Shown here: in pieces, positions 34,496 to 44,585 of the stretch | Layout of the letters: every line of letters begins with the position of its first letter | Numbering within the stretch: position 1 is the first letter of the stretch | Source: Clostridia bacterium | Lineage (GTDB): Bacteria; Bacillota; Clostridia; Oscillospirales; Acutalibacteraceae | Direction of reading: 5' to 3' | DNA length: 64,000 nt | NCBI GenBank assembly: GCA_017410605.1 | Contig: JAFQQN010000021.1 | Location: 1 to 64,000, forward strand | Program-made: the position numbers and the translations under genes | Notes under the pieces: generated by a model | The model's database searches: none | Told to the model about the DNA's origin: nothing | Seen by the model: the letters and a program-made list of their open reading frames with translations, nothing else

Positions 34496-35920
34496 ATGGG
34501 AGGTTTTTTTGGAGCTGTAACAAAAACAGACGCCATTTCCGATGTTTTTTTCGGAACCGACTATCATTCACATTTGGGTACCAGACGCGCCGGTATGGCC
34601 GCTTATGATAAAACCATAGGCCTTCAAAGAGAGATTCATAATATTCAAAACTCTCCCTTTAGAACAAAATTTGAAGATGTTTTTGTAGAAATGCAAGGCA
34701 CTTCGGCTATTGGCTGCATAAGCGATTTCGAGCCTCAGCCTTTGCTGGTTCGCTCAAATTTGGGTGTATATGCTATCAGTGTTATTGGTGTTGTTAATAA
34801 TGCAAATGTGCTTATTGAAAAATTTTTAAGTAACAACAACGGTCATTTTACGGTTATGACCGGCGGTCACGTTAATATGATTGAGCTTGTTGCCGCCCTT
34901 ATTAACCAAAAAAATACCTTTGAAGAGGGCATTGCATTTGCTCAAAGTGTTATTGATGGCACTACCTCTATACTTATTCTTAAAAATGACGGCTCTATTA
35001 TAGCCGCCAGGGATAAGGTTGGCCGACTGCCGGTTATTTTGGGCAAGAGTGAGGAAGGTTTTTGTGTAACCTCTGAATCCTTTGCGGCCGAAAAACTAGG
35101 CTATGAATATTATAAAGAGCTTGGCCCCGGCGAGGTTGTAGAGATTACAGCTAATGAGGTTAAACAACTTGCAAAGCCGGGTAAGAATAAAAAAATTTGC
35201 GCCTTTATGTGGAGCTACTACGGTTTTCCTACCTCTACCTATGAGGGTATAAATGTTGAAACTATGCGCTACCGCAACGGCGAGATTATGGCCAGAAACG
35301 ATTTAGAAGCCAACACTATTTCAGATGTAGATTATGTTGGCGGTGTTCCCGATTCCGGAACACCACACGCAATCGGTTATGCTAATGAAAGCAAAAAGCG
35401 TTTTGCAAGAGCATTTATAAAATATACACCAACCTGGGCGAGAAGCTTTACACCAACCCACCAGACCGAAAGATGCAAGGTGGCCAAAATGAAGCAAATT
35501 CCTGTTCATGAGCTTATAAAAGACCAGAATCTTCTTTTTGTAGATGATTCGATAGTTCGAGGAACCCAGCTTAAAGAAACGGTAGATTTTCTTTATTCCA
35601 ACGGTGCTAAGGCTGTTCATATGCGCTCGGCTTGTCCGCCTATTATGTATGGTTGCAAATTCCTTAATTTTTCCCGTAACACAAGTGATATGGACCTTAT
35701 AACCAGACGTACCATATTAGAACTTGAGGGAGAAGAGGGCTTTAGGCATTTAGATGAATATTCCGATTCCTCTACTGAAAGAGGGCAGAAGATGCGTAAG
35801 GCTATAAGTGAAAAATTTAACTTTGCTTCATTGGAATTTCAGTCACTTAAGGGCTTGGTTGAGGCTATTGGTCTTGATGAAGACCAGCTATGCACATATT
35901 GTTGGAACGGAAAAGAATAA
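34496..35920 (+). CDS. purF: Amidophosphoribosyltransferase-like PurF lacking the catalytic Cys nucleophile
   Basis: PurF makes phosphoribosylamine from PRPP and glutamine. The 474-aa protein has both parts: an N-terminal glutaminase (Ntn) domain and a phosphoribosyltransferase domain with LLFVDDSIVRGTQ (about 344-356). Cys in KKICAF, CPPIMYGC and LCTYC match the places of Fe-S ligands in Bacillus PurF. However, the mature N-terminal nucleophile Cys is absent: the protein begins MGGFFG, and a TAA stop lies two codons upstream of the ATG, so no longer start exists. It may use free ammonia, or act as a partner. It occupies the normal purF place in the operon. Confidence 0.85.
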   Translation: MGGFFGAVTKTDAISDVFFGTDYHSHLGTRRAGMAAYDKTIGLQREIHNIQNSPFRTKFEDVFVEMQGTSAIGCISDFEPQPLLVRSNLGVYAISVIGVVNNANVLIEKFLSNNNGHFTVMTGGHVNMIELVAALINQKNTFEEGIAFAQSVIDGTTSILILKNDGSIIAARDKVGRLPVILGKSEEGFCVTSESFAAEKLGYEYYKELGPGEVVEITANEVKQLAKPGKNKKICAFMWSYYGFPTSTYEGINVETMRYRNGEIMARNDLEANTISDVDYVGGVPDSGTPHAIGYANESKKRFARAFIKYTPTWARSFTPTHQTERCKVAKMKQIPVHELIKDQNLLFVDDSIVRGTQLKETVDFLYSNGAKAVHMRSACPPIMYGCKFLNFSRNTSDMDLITRRTILELEGEEGFRHLDEYSDSSTERGQKMRKAISEKFNFASLEFQSLKGLVEAIGLDEDQLCTYCWNGKE

Positions 35921-35945
35921 ATAAAATAGTTTTAGGAGAAGAAAT

Positions 35946-36983
35946 ATGAAAAACTCTAGGTCTGAAAGTTATGCAGCAGCAGGTGTTGATATTACTGCGG
36001 GGTACCGTTCGGTAGAGCTTATGAAAAAGCATATTGCCAGAACTAAGAATGCCGGTTGTCTTGACGATGTAGGCGGTTTTGGCGGTTGTTTTGGGTTAGA
36101 TTTAACCGGTATAAGTGAACCGGTTTTGGTTTCAGGCACAGACGGTGTAGGAACAAAAATTAAGTTGGCTATGCTTATGGATAAGCACGATACTATAGGT
36201 ATTGACTGTGTTGCTATGTGTGCTAACGATATTATTTGCTGTGGCGCAAAGCCCCTTTTCTTCCTTGACTATATTGCTTGTGGCAAAAACTATCCCGAAA
36301 AGATAGCAGATATTGTAGGCGGTGTTGCAGAGGGCTGTGTTCAGGCCGGTTGCGCCCTTATAGGCGGCGAAACTGCAGAGCACCCCGGTCTTATGCCTGA
36401 GGAGGATTATGACCTTGCAGGTTATTGCACCGGTGTTGTAGACAAATCTAAAATACTTGATAAAAATACTGTTGCAGATGGTGATACAGTTATTGCCCTT
36501 GCTTCTACAGGCGTTCATTCTAACGGCTTCTCACTTGTTCGTAAGGTGTTTGATATTGAAAATGCCGACCTTAAGGCTCCGGTAGAAGAGTTGGGCGGAA
36601 AATCATTAGGTGAAACTTTGCTTACCCCAACAAAAATGTATGTAAAATCTATGTTGGCTCTTTTTGAAGAGGTTAAGGTTAAGGCAGTTTCTCACATTAC
36701 CGGCGGCGGATTCTATGAAAACATTCCCCGAGCATTACCCGATGGTAAAAGCGTTAAGGTTGATAAAAACGCCCTTAAAATTTTGCCTATATTCAACTAT
36801 ATTGCAAAGGTTGGCAATATCCCTGAGCGTGATATGTTCAATACCTTCAATATGGGTGTAGGTATGAGCGTTGTCGTTGCTAAGGAAGATGCCGAAAAGG
36901 CTCTTGAAATTTTAAAGGCAAACGGCGAAGATGCCTATATAATCGGTGAGATTATATCCTCTGATGAGGGCGTAATTTTATGA
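35946..36983 (+). CDS. purM: Phosphoribosylformylglycinamidine cyclo-ligase (AIR synthase)
   Basis: PurM closes FGAM to aminoimidazole ribonucleotide with ATP. The 345-aa protein has SYAAAGVDITAG at the start, VSGTDGVGTKIKLA and GGETAEHPG in the ATP/substrate site, and SHITGGGFYENIPRALP. It shares a 4-base overlap (ATGA) with purN. Confidence 0.95.
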   Translation: MKNSRSESYAAAGVDITAGYRSVELMKKHIARTKNAGCLDDVGGFGGCFGLDLTGISEPVLVSGTDGVGTKIKLAMLMDKHDTIGIDCVAMCANDIICCGAKPLFFLDYIACGKNYPEKIADIVGGVAEGCVQAGCALIGGETAEHPGLMPEEDYDLAGYCTGVVDKSKILDKNTVADGDTVIALASTGVHSNGFSLVRKVFDIENADLKAPVEELGGKSLGETLLTPTKMYVKSMLALFEEVKVKAVSHITGGGFYENIPRALPDGKSVKVDKNALKILPIFNYIAKVGNIPERDMFNTFNMGVGMSVVVAKEDAEKALEILKANGEDAYIIGEIISSDEGVIL

Positions 36984-37615
36984 TAAATGAAAAAAGAATA
37001 GTTGTTTTGGTTTCGGGCGGCGGCACAAATCTTCAGGCTCTTATTGATGCCCAGAAAAAGGGTGAACTAGGCAGTGGCAAAATAACCTGTGTTGTTTCAT
37101 CAAAAGCAGATGCATACGCCTTAACCCGTGCCGAGCAAAACGGAATAAAAACCAGAACCTTAATAAGAAAAGACTATTCAGATATAGCCTCTTACAGTAA
37201 GGCTATGAGGGACATTCTGTTAGAAGAAAAGGCAGACCTTATAGTTTATGCAGGTTTTATGACTATTTTAGACGAGAATGTATGTGATGCATTTGAGCAT
37301 AAAATGATTAATGTTCACCCCGCCCTTATACCGTCTTTTTGCGGAAAGGGTTTTTACGGCCTTAATGTTCATAAGGCCGCTTTGGAAAAAGGGGTTAAAG
37401 TTTCGGGTGCTACTGTTCACTTTGTTACTGCCGAATGTGATGCAGGGCCCATTATTCTGCAAAAGGCAGTTGAGGTTTTAGAGGGTGATACCCCCGAAAC
37501 ACTTCAAAAAAGAATTATGGAACAGGCCGAGTGGAAAATTCTCCCTCAGGCGGTTAGGCTGTTTTGCGACGGCAAAATAACCGTTAATGGCTCTGTAACC
37601 GTTATTAATCAATAA
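36980..37615 (+). CDS. purN: Phosphoribosylglycinamide formyltransferase
   Basis: PurN transfers a formyl group from 10-formyl-THF to GAR. The 211-aa protein has the phosphate loop VSGGGTNLQALI and the catalytic region INVHPALIPSFCGKGFYG followed by GATVHFVTAECDAGP, with the N, H and D residues of the family. The CGKGFYG variant is common in Clostridia. It depends on the product of fhs at the end of the operon. Confidence 0.94.
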   Translation: MINEKRIVVLVSGGGTNLQALIDAQKKGELGSGKITCVVSSKADAYALTRAEQNGIKTRTLIRKDYSDIASYSKAMRDILLEEKADLIVYAGFMTILDENVCDAFEHKMINVHPALIPSFCGKGFYGLNVHKAALEKGVKVSGATVHFVTAECDAGPIILQKAVEVLEGDTPETLQKRIMEQAEWKILPQAVRLFCDGKITVNGSVTVINQ

Positions 37616-37638
37616 ATCAACCGAAAGGAATGTATAGT

Positions 37639-38355
37639 ATGGAAATTAAAACTATTGCTACCGAGCTTAATTCTCTTGCTTATCACGGCCGTGGAATTAT
37701 AATTGGCAAAAGTGCCGACGGCAAAAAAGCTGTTACTGCTTATTTTATAATGGGTAGAAGCGAAAACAGCCGTAACCGTGTTTTTATAGAAGATGGAGAG
37801 GGAATAAGAACTAAGGCATTTGATGAAACAAAAATGACCGATCCCCACCTTATTATTTATGCTCCGGTAAGAGTTTTGGGCAACAAAACAATAGTTACTA
37901 ACGGCGACCAGACCGATACTATTTATGAGCTTATGGATAAGCAGATGACCTTTGAACAGTCACTTCGCACCCGTGAGTTTGAAGACGATGCCCCCAACTA
38001 TACACCTAGAATTTCGGGCATTATCCGTTTAGAAAACGGTGATATGAACTATGCAATGTCTATTTTAAAATCTGCAGATGGTGACGGGGCCTCTTGTCAG
38101 AGATACACCTTTGCATATTCTAATCCTATCCCAGGTAAGGCTAAATTTATTCATACATATAAGTGTGACGGAAATCCTCTGCCCAGCTTTGAGGGTGAGC
38201 CCAAAACCTTAGAGCTTCCCGATATGGATATTGATGAGTTTACACAGCTTGTATGGAATAACCTTAATAAGGACAACAAGGTTTCGCTTTTCGTAAGATA
38301 TATTGACCTTGAAACAGGAAAGCACGAATCCCGTATAGTTAATAAAAATAAATAG
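37639..38355 (+). CDS. purO: IMP cyclohydrolase, PurO-like
   Basis: The last step of IMP synthesis closes FAICAR. In most bacteria the N-terminal part of PurH does this; here a separate 238-aa protein resembles the archaeal PurO/IMP_cyclohyd family: HGRGIIIGKSADGKKAVTAYFIMGRSENSRNRVF, then DPHLIIYAPVR and NGDQTDTIY. The ATG at 37639 is chosen because AAAGGA then has a usable gap; the ATG at 37630 is too close. It lies next to the stand-alone AICAR transformylase gene, which supports the role. Confidence 0.85.
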   Translation: MEIKTIATELNSLAYHGRGIIIGKSADGKKAVTAYFIMGRSENSRNRVFIEDGEGIRTKAFDETKMTDPHLIIYAPVRVLGNKTIVTNGDQTDTIYELMDKQMTFEQSLRTREFEDDAPNYTPRISGIIRLENGDMNYAMSILKSADGDGASCQRYTFAYSNPIPGKAKFIHTYKCDGNPLPSFEGEPKTLELPDMDIDEFTQLVWNNLNKDNKVSLFVRYIDLETGKHESRIVNKNK

Positions 38356-38398
38356 GTTGCGGTTCTGACCCTATTTTAGATTAGGAAGGAAAATTATA

Positions 38399-39583
38399 AT
38401 GAAAGAATTTGAACTTAAATATGGTTGTAACCCCAACCAGAAACCTGCAAAAATATTTATGCAAAACGGCAAAGAGCTTCCTATTGAAATTCTTTGCGGA
38501 CGACCCGGTTTTATAAACTTTTTAGACGCATTTAATTCTTGGCAGCTGGTAAAGGAGCTTAAAGAGGCTTTAGGTTTACCCGCCGTTACTTCTTTTAAAC
38601 ACGTTAGCCCTACCTCTGCGGCAGTGGGAATCCCCCTTTCAGATAAGCTTAAAAAGGCTTGTTTTGTAGACGATATTGAAGGCCTTGACGATTCTTTACT
38701 TGCCTCGGCCTATGCAAGAGCAAGAGGCACCGACCGTATGTGCTCTTTCGGTGACTGGGTTGCCCTTTCAGATGTATGTGATGTTACCACCGCTTTAATG
38801 ATAAAGCGTGAGGTTTCTGACGGTATTATTGCCCCCGGCTATGAGCCTGAAGCTCTTGAAATTTTAAAGAGTAAAAGGAACGGCAATTATAATATTGTTA
38901 AAATTGACCCTAACTATGTTCCCGAACCTATAGAGCATAAGGACGTTTTTGGTATAACCTTTGAACAGGGAAGAAACAACTTTGAAATCAATAAAGAACT
39001 TCTTTCAAATATGGTTACTGCTAATAAAGACCTCCCCGAATCGGCGGTCCGTGACCTTATAATTTCTTTAATTACCCTTAAATATACCCAGTCTAACTCT
39101 GTTTGCTTTGCCGTTGACGGACAGGCTATTGGCGTTGGTGCAGGTCAGCAGTCCAGAATTCACTGTACACGCCTTGCCGGAACTAAGGCAGATACCTGGT
39201 TCCTTCGTCAACACGACAAGGTATTAAACCTTCCCTTTAAGGCAGATATAGCCAGACCCACCCGTGATAATGTTATTGACGGTTATATTAACCGTAACGA
39301 AGAAGACGTTTGCGCAGAGGGTAACTGGCAGAAATATTTCACCGCTCAGCCCGAGCCGCTTACTGACCAAGAGATTAAGGCTTACCTTTCTACTATTGAC
39401 GGTGTTGCTCTTGGCTCTGATGCTTTCTTCCCCTTTGATGACAATATTGAAAGAGCAAAGCGCAGCGGTGTTAAATATATTGCTGAGCCGGGTGGTTCTA
39501 TACGTGATGACGCAGTTATTGAGTGCTGTGATAAATACGGTATAGCAATGGCATTTACCGGTATGCGACTTTTCCACCACTAA
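38399..39583 (+). CDS. purH: Stand-alone AICAR transformylase (PurH C-terminal-type)
   Basis: This enzyme formylates AICAR with 10-formyl-THF. The 394-aa protein has only the AICAR transformylase part: KYGCNPNQKPA at the start, TSFKHVSPTSAAVG (with the Lys-His pair), SNSVCFAVDGQAIGVGAGQQSR and EPGGSIRDDAVIECCDKYGIAM at the end. The N-terminal IMP cyclohydrolase domain of ordinary bifunctional PurH is absent and replaced by the separate gene just upstream. It lies 43 bases after that gene with AGGAAGG before the start. Confidence 0.92.
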   Translation: MKEFELKYGCNPNQKPAKIFMQNGKELPIEILCGRPGFINFLDAFNSWQLVKELKEALGLPAVTSFKHVSPTSAAVGIPLSDKLKKACFVDDIEGLDDSLLASAYARARGTDRMCSFGDWVALSDVCDVTTALMIKREVSDGIIAPGYEPEALEILKSKRNGNYNIVKIDPNYVPEPIEHKDVFGITFEQGRNNFEINKELLSNMVTANKDLPESAVRDLIISLITLKYTQSNSVCFAVDGQAIGVGAGQQSRIHCTRLAGTKADTWFLRQHDKVLNLPFKADIARPTRDNVIDGYINRNEEDVCAEGNWQKYFTAQPEPLTDQEIKAYLSTIDGVALGSDAFFPFDDNIERAKRSGVKYIAEPGGSIRDDAVIECCDKYGIAMAFTGMRLFHH

Positions 39584-39599
39584 GAAAGGAAATTTTTAA

Positions 39600-40868
39600 A
39601 TGAAAATTTTAGTTGTAGGTGGCGGCGGAAGAGAACACGCCATTATTAAAAAAATAAAAGAAAATAAATCGGTAGAGCAGGTTTTTGCCCTCCCCGGAAA
39701 CGGTGGTATAGCAAAAGACGCAACCTGTGTTGCTATTTCTGCAACCGATATTCCTGCAATAGTAAACTTTGCCACTCAAAATAAAATTGATTATGCCATT
39801 GTTGCTCCCGATGACCCTCTGGTACTTGGGGCTGTGGACGCATTGGAAGAAAAGGGAATACCTTGTTTTGGTCCTAATGCAAATGCGGCAATAATTGAGG
39901 GTAGTAAGGTTTTCTCTAAAAATCTTATGAAAAAATATAATATTCCTACCGCAGAGTATGAGGTTTTTGACAATATGGAAAAAGCCTTGGAATATTTAGA
40001 GACTGCACCTATTCCTACCGTTGTTAAGGCAGACGGCCTTGCTCTTGGTAAGGGTGTTATAATTGCTCAAACAAGGAATGAAGCCAAGGCCGCCGTTGTT
40101 TCAATTATGAAGGATAAAATGTTTGGTAAGAGCGGTGACCACATTGTTATTGAAGAGTTTTTAACCGGCCCTGAGGTTTCGGTTCTTTCCTTTACCGACG
40201 GTAAAACTGTTGTTCCTATGATTTCTTCAATGGACCACAAAAGGGCAGGGGACAATGATACCGGCCTTAATACAGGCGGTATGGGAACAGTGGCTCCTAA
40301 CCCTTATTATACAGAGGATATTGCAAAGCAGTGTATGGAAACTATTTTCATTCCAACAATGAATGCAATGAATAGTGAGGGCAGAAGTTTTAAGGGCTGT
40401 CTTTACTTTGGCCTTATGCTTACCCCAAATGGTCCCAAGGTTATTGAATATAACTGCCGTTTCGGTGACCCCGAAACTCAGGTTGTTCTGCCCTTGCTTG
40501 AAAGCGATTTGCTAACAGTTATGCAGGCAGTTACCAACGGTGAGCTTTCAAAAACTGAGGTTAAGTTCAGTAATAAAAATGCTTGTTGTGTTATTATGGC
40601 TTCTAAGGGTTATCCCGCTTCTTATGAAAAGGGGTTTGAAATGACAATTCCCGAAAGCATAAATAATAGCGTTTATGTTGCAGGAGCCACCCTTAAAGAT
40701 GAAAAGCTGCTTACAAACGGCGGTCGTGTGCTTGGTGCTACAGCAGTTGCTAATACGCTTGAACAGGCTATTGATGAGGCCTATAAATTAGTTGGTCAGA
40801 TTAGCTTTGATAATGCCTATTACCGTAAAGACATAGGCGCCAAGGCTTTAAAGGCTGTTAAAAACTAA
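39600..40868 (+). CDS. purD: Phosphoribosylamine-glycine ligase (GAR synthetase)
   Basis: PurD joins glycine to phosphoribosylamine with ATP. The 422-aa protein is an ATP-grasp enzyme: MKILVVGGGGREHAI, FGPNANAAIIEGSKVFSK, VVKADGLALGKGV and NTGGMGTVAPNP are all clear. It is placed between purH and purL. Confidence 0.95.
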   Translation: MKILVVGGGGREHAIIKKIKENKSVEQVFALPGNGGIAKDATCVAISATDIPAIVNFATQNKIDYAIVAPDDPLVLGAVDALEEKGIPCFGPNANAAIIEGSKVFSKNLMKKYNIPTAEYEVFDNMEKALEYLETAPIPTVVKADGLALGKGVIIAQTRNEAKAAVVSIMKDKMFGKSGDHIVIEEFLTGPEVSVLSFTDGKTVVPMISSMDHKRAGDNDTGLNTGGMGTVAPNPYYTEDIAKQCMETIFIPTMNAMNSEGRSFKGCLYFGLMLTPNGPKVIEYNCRFGDPETQVVLPLLESDLLTVMQAVTNGELSKTEVKFSNKNACCVIMASKGYPASYEKGFEMTIPESINNSVYVAGATLKDEKLLTNGGRVLGATAVANTLEQAIDEAYKLVGQISFDNAYYRKDIGAKALKAVKN

Positions 40869-40880
40869 GGAGAATAAACT

Positions 40881-43800
40881 ATGGTATATAGAGTTTATGT
40901 AGAAAAGAAAAAAGAACTTGCTAATGAAGCTAGGGCCCTTCTTAGTGAACTTAGGAATCTTGTTGGAATTAACCAACTTGAGAGCCTTCGAATTTTAAAC
41001 CGTTATGACACAGAAAAAATTGATGAGGAACTTTTTAACCGTGCAGTTAATACAATTTTTTCCGAGCCTCAGTTGGATAATGTTTCAAGTGATTTTGATG
41101 CAGAGGGTGGAATAGTTTTCGCTGTAGAACCGCTTCCGGGTCAGTTTGACCAAAGGGCCGACTCCGCGGCACAGTGCATTCAGCTTCAAAGCCAAGGGGA
41201 ACGTCCTATAGTTCGTTCTGCTAAAGTGTATGTTTTAGGTGGAGAATTAAGTGACGCCGATGTTGAAAAGATTAAAAAATATGTTATAAATGCAGTTGAA
41301 AGCCGCGAGGCCTCTCTTGAAAAACCTGAAACCTTGGCAATAGAATATTCTATTCCCGAAAAGGTTGAAACAGTTGACGGATTTATTTCTCTTGACAAAT
41401 CCGGTCTTGCAGAGTTGTTAGACAAATTAGGTCTCGCAATGGACCTTGACGACCTTTGCTTTTTGCAAAATTATTTCAAAAATGAGGAACATAGAGACCC
41501 AACAATCACCGAAATACGTGTAGTTGATACATATTGGTCTGACCACTGTCGTCATACTACATTCTCAACCCATATTGATAATGTGAAAATTGATGATGCC
41601 GCAGTTAAAGAGGCTTATGACCGCTATCTAGCTTCCAGAATTGAAGTTTATGGTGAAGATAAGGCGTCAAAACGTCCTCAAACCTTAATGGATATTGCAA
41701 CTATTGCAGTTAAGGTGTTAAAGAAAAGGGGAGAACTTCCCGAATTAGACGAGAGCGAAGAAATTAATGCTTGCTCTATTCATGTTACTGCCGATATTAA
41801 CGGCGAGGAACAAGATTGGTTATTAATGTTTAAAAATGAAACACATAACCATCCTACCGAAATTGAGCCTTTTGGCGGTGCCGCCACCTGTATAGGAGGT
41901 TGTATCAGAGATCCCCTTTCAGGTCGTGCTTACGTTCATCAGGCAATGAGAGTTACCGGTGCCGCTGACCCAAGAAAGCCGCTTTCCCAAACCCTTTCGG
42001 GTAAATTGCCTCAAAGAAAGCTTTGTCAAACAGCTGCTGCAGGTTATTCGTCCTATGGTAACCAAATTGGTCTTGCAACAGGCCATGTTGCCGAGATTTA
42101 TCATGACGGTTATGTTGCGAAACGTTTGGAATGTGGTGCGGTTGTGGCCGCTGCCCCTGCATATAATGTGCGCCGTGAACGCCCCGAAGCGGGAGATGTT
42201 GTTATTCTTTTAGGCGGTAGAACAGGTCGTGACGGTATTGGTGGTGCTACAGGTTCTTCAAAAAGCCATAATATGAAATCACTGACTACTATGGCATCTG
42301 AGGTACAAAAAGGTAACGCTCCTGAGGAAAGAAAAATTCAACGTCTTTTCCGCAACCCCGAAGTAACACGACTTATTAAGCGTTGTAATGATTTTGGCGC
42401 TGGCGGTGTTTCTGTGGCAATCGGTGAGCTAGCAGATGGGCTTAAAATTGACCTTGATGCAGTTCGTAAAAAATATGATGGACTCGATGGAACCGAACTG
42501 GCCATTTCTGAATCTCAAGAAAGAATGGCGGTTGTTGTTGAAGCCAAGGATGCTCAAAGGTTCATTGCCTTCGCCGAAGAAGAAAATCTTGAAGCATATT
42601 TGGTAGCCGAAGTTACCAAAGAAGCAAGAATGGTTATGAACTGGAAGGGTCAAACCATTGCAAATCTTAGCCGTGAATTTTTAAATACCAACGGTGCTGA
42701 TAAACATACAACAGTTGAGGTAAGCGAAAAAGATTTAAGTGTTTTCAGCAAGGCTCTCTATTCCAATATTAGAGAAATGGCATCATCACTTAAAACGGCA
42801 AGTAGAAGAGGACTTGTTGAACGCTTTGACGGTTCTATTGGCGCAGGTTCACTGCTTATGCCTTTTGGCGGCAAAACTCAAAAAACACCTGCTCAGGCCA
42901 TGGCGGCGCTTCTGCCTACGCTTCCAGGTCAAAAAACAAACAGCGCAAGTGTTATGGCTTGGGGACTTGACCCCGATATTATGAGCGTTGACCCATATAC
43001 CGGCGCTCACGCCGCAGTTTACAGCTCTGTTGCTAAAATTGTTGCCGCAGGTGCCGATTATAAAGATGCATATTTAACCTTACAAGAATTTTTTGAAAGA
43101 CTTAAAGATGAGCCTAACCGTTGGGGAAAACCTTTTGCCGCCCTTCTCGGCGCTATGGATGCCCAGCTTGAGCTGAATGCTGCCGCAATAGGCGGTAAGG
43201 ATTCAATGTCGGGCACATTCCTTGATAAAGACGTTCCCCCCACACTAATTTCCTTTGCTATTGCGCCTATTAAGGCAGAAAATGTTATATCTCCCGAATT
43301 TAAAGAGGCAGGGCATTCTGTTTATCTTTTTGCTCCTACCGATAATTCTCCAAAGGAGGTTATGGCTTCTTGGGAGAGATTTCATAACCTATGTAAAGAG
43401 GGTAAGGTTAAAGCCGCTTGGGCAGTGGAAAACGGTATTGGCGAAGCAGTTATGAAAATGTCTTTCGGTAATGAAATTGGTTTTAAGGCTTCAGTAGAAT
43501 TAGATAACTGGCATAACACTATGATGTATGATTTTATAGTTGCCGAGCTTGAACAGGAAGTTGAGCTTAAGGGTGTTATGAAAATCGGTGAAACTACTAA
43601 AGAGGCTGAAATTGACCTTGGCGGTGACAAGGCAACTATTGCTGAACTGTTATCTCTTAACGAGGCAGTACTTGAGGGTGTTTTTGCTACTGATGCTCCC
43701 TGTAAAGAGAGTGAAGTACCTACCTTTAATTATGATAAAAGAGAAAATCTTGCACCGGCTGTTAAGGTTGCCCGTCCTAAAGTGCTTATTCCGGTTTTCC

Positions 43801-44570
43801 CCGGCACAAACTGTGAATATGATTCTGCAAAAGCAGTAGAAAATGCAGGCGGCGAGGCAGACATAGTAGTTATTCGAAATTTGACTTCTGAAGATGTTTC
43901 CCGCTCAATTGAGGTTGTAACTAAGAAAATTTCAGACTCTCAGATGATATTTATTCCCGGCGGATTTTCCGGTGGCGATGAACCTGATGGCTCTGCAAAG
44001 TTTATTACCTCCTTCTTCCGTAACCCTTCTATTAAAGAGCAGGTTGCAAATCTTTTAGACAACCGTGACGGCTTAATGTGTGGTATTTGTAACGGCTTCC
44101 AAGCCCTTATTAAATTAGGTCTTGTGCCTTACGGTAAAATTATTGATACTGATGATAATTGCCCCACACTTACCTATAATATTATTGGTCGCCACCAATC
44201 TAAAATTGTTCGTACAAGAATTTGTACAAACAAATCTCCTTGGCTTGCCAACACTAATGTAGGCGATATTTATAACGTGCCTATTTCTCACGGTGAGGGT
44301 CGCTTCCTTGCAAGTGAAGAATTAATTAAAAAACTTGCAGAAAACGGTCAAATTGCAACACAGTATGTTGATTTAAAGGGTGTTCCTTCAATGGATACTG
44401 ACTTTAATCCAAACGGCTCTGTTTGTGCTATTGAGGGTATTACTTCACCTGATGGTCGTGTATTTGGTAAAATGGGTCACAGTGAAAGAATTGGTACAGG
44501 TCTTTATAAAAATGTTCCCGGCGAATATGATATTCGTATGTTTGAAGCAGCAGTTCGTTATTTCAAATAA
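40881..44570 (+). CDS. purL: Phosphoribosylformylglycinamidine synthase, large single-chain type
   Basis: PurL converts FGAR to FGAM with ATP and glutamine. At 1229 aa it is the large, single-chain form that unites PurS-like, synthase and glutaminase parts, rather than the PurS-PurQ-PurL complex of Bacillus. In order: N-terminal PurS-like domain, FKNETHNHPTEIEPFGGAATC (residues about 315-335), the second synthase half with AAIGGKDSMSG, and a C-terminal class I glutaminase with PGGFSGGDEPDG and CGICNGFQ (Cys near 1068) and a late HGEGR. An upstream gap of 12 bases has AAGGAG. Confidence 0.95.
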   Translation: MVYRVYVEKKKELANEARALLSELRNLVGINQLESLRILNRYDTEKIDEELFNRAVNTIFSEPQLDNVSSDFDAEGGIVFAVEPLPGQFDQRADSAAQCIQLQSQGERPIVRSAKVYVLGGELSDADVEKIKKYVINAVESREASLEKPETLAIEYSIPEKVETVDGFISLDKSGLAELLDKLGLAMDLDDLCFLQNYFKNEEHRDPTITEIRVVDTYWSDHCRHTTFSTHIDNVKIDDAAVKEAYDRYLASRIEVYGEDKASKRPQTLMDIATIAVKVLKKRGELPELDESEEINACSIHVTADINGEEQDWLLMFKNETHNHPTEIEPFGGAATCIGGCIRDPLSGRAYVHQAMRVTGAADPRKPLSQTLSGKLPQRKLCQTAAAGYSSYGNQIGLATGHVAEIYHDGYVAKRLECGAVVAAAPAYNVRRERPEAGDVVILLGGRTGRDGIGGATGSSKSHNMKSLTTMASEVQKGNAPEERKIQRLFRNPEVTRLIKRCNDFGAGGVSVAIGELADGLKIDLDAVRKKYDGLDGTELAISESQERMAVVVEAKDAQRFIAFAEEENLEAYLVAEVTKEARMVMNWKGQTIANLSREFLNTNGADKHTTVEVSEKDLSVFSKALYSNIREMASSLKTASRRGLVERFDGSIGAGSLLMPFGGKTQKTPAQAMAALLPTLPGQKTNSASVMAWGLDPDIMSVDPYTGAHAAVYSSVAKIVAAGADYKDAYLTLQEFFERLKDEPNRWGKPFAALLGAMDAQLELNAAAIGGKDSMSGTFLDKDVPPTLISFAIAPIKAENVISPEFKEAGHSVYLFAPTDNSPKEVMASWERFHNLCKEGKVKAAWAVENGIGEAVMKMSFGNEIGFKASVELDNWHNTMMYDFIVAELEQEVELKGVMKIGETTKEAEIDLGGDKATIAELLSLNEAVLEGVFATDAPCKESEVPTFNYDKRENLAPAVKVARPKVLIPVFPGTNCEYDSAKAVENAGGEADIVVIRNLTSEDVSRSIEVVTKKISDSQMIFIPGGFSGGDEPDGSAKFITSFFRNPSIKEQVANLLDNRDGLMCGICNGFQALIKLGLVPYGKIIDTDDNCPTLTYNIIGRHQSKIVRTRICTNKSPWLANTNVGDIYNVPISHGEGRFLASEELIKKLAENGQIATQYVDLKGVPSMDTDFNPNGSVCAIEGITSPDGRVFGKMGHSERIGTGLYKNVPGEYDIRMFEAAVRYFK

Positions 44571-44585
44571 TTGGAGGTCTTATAA

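Noticed and set aside
34448..34498. A longer purF start that would restore an N-terminal Cys
   Set aside because: A TAA stop lies in frame at 34490-34492, just before ACC-ATG, and AAAGGGG is well placed for the ATG at 34496.
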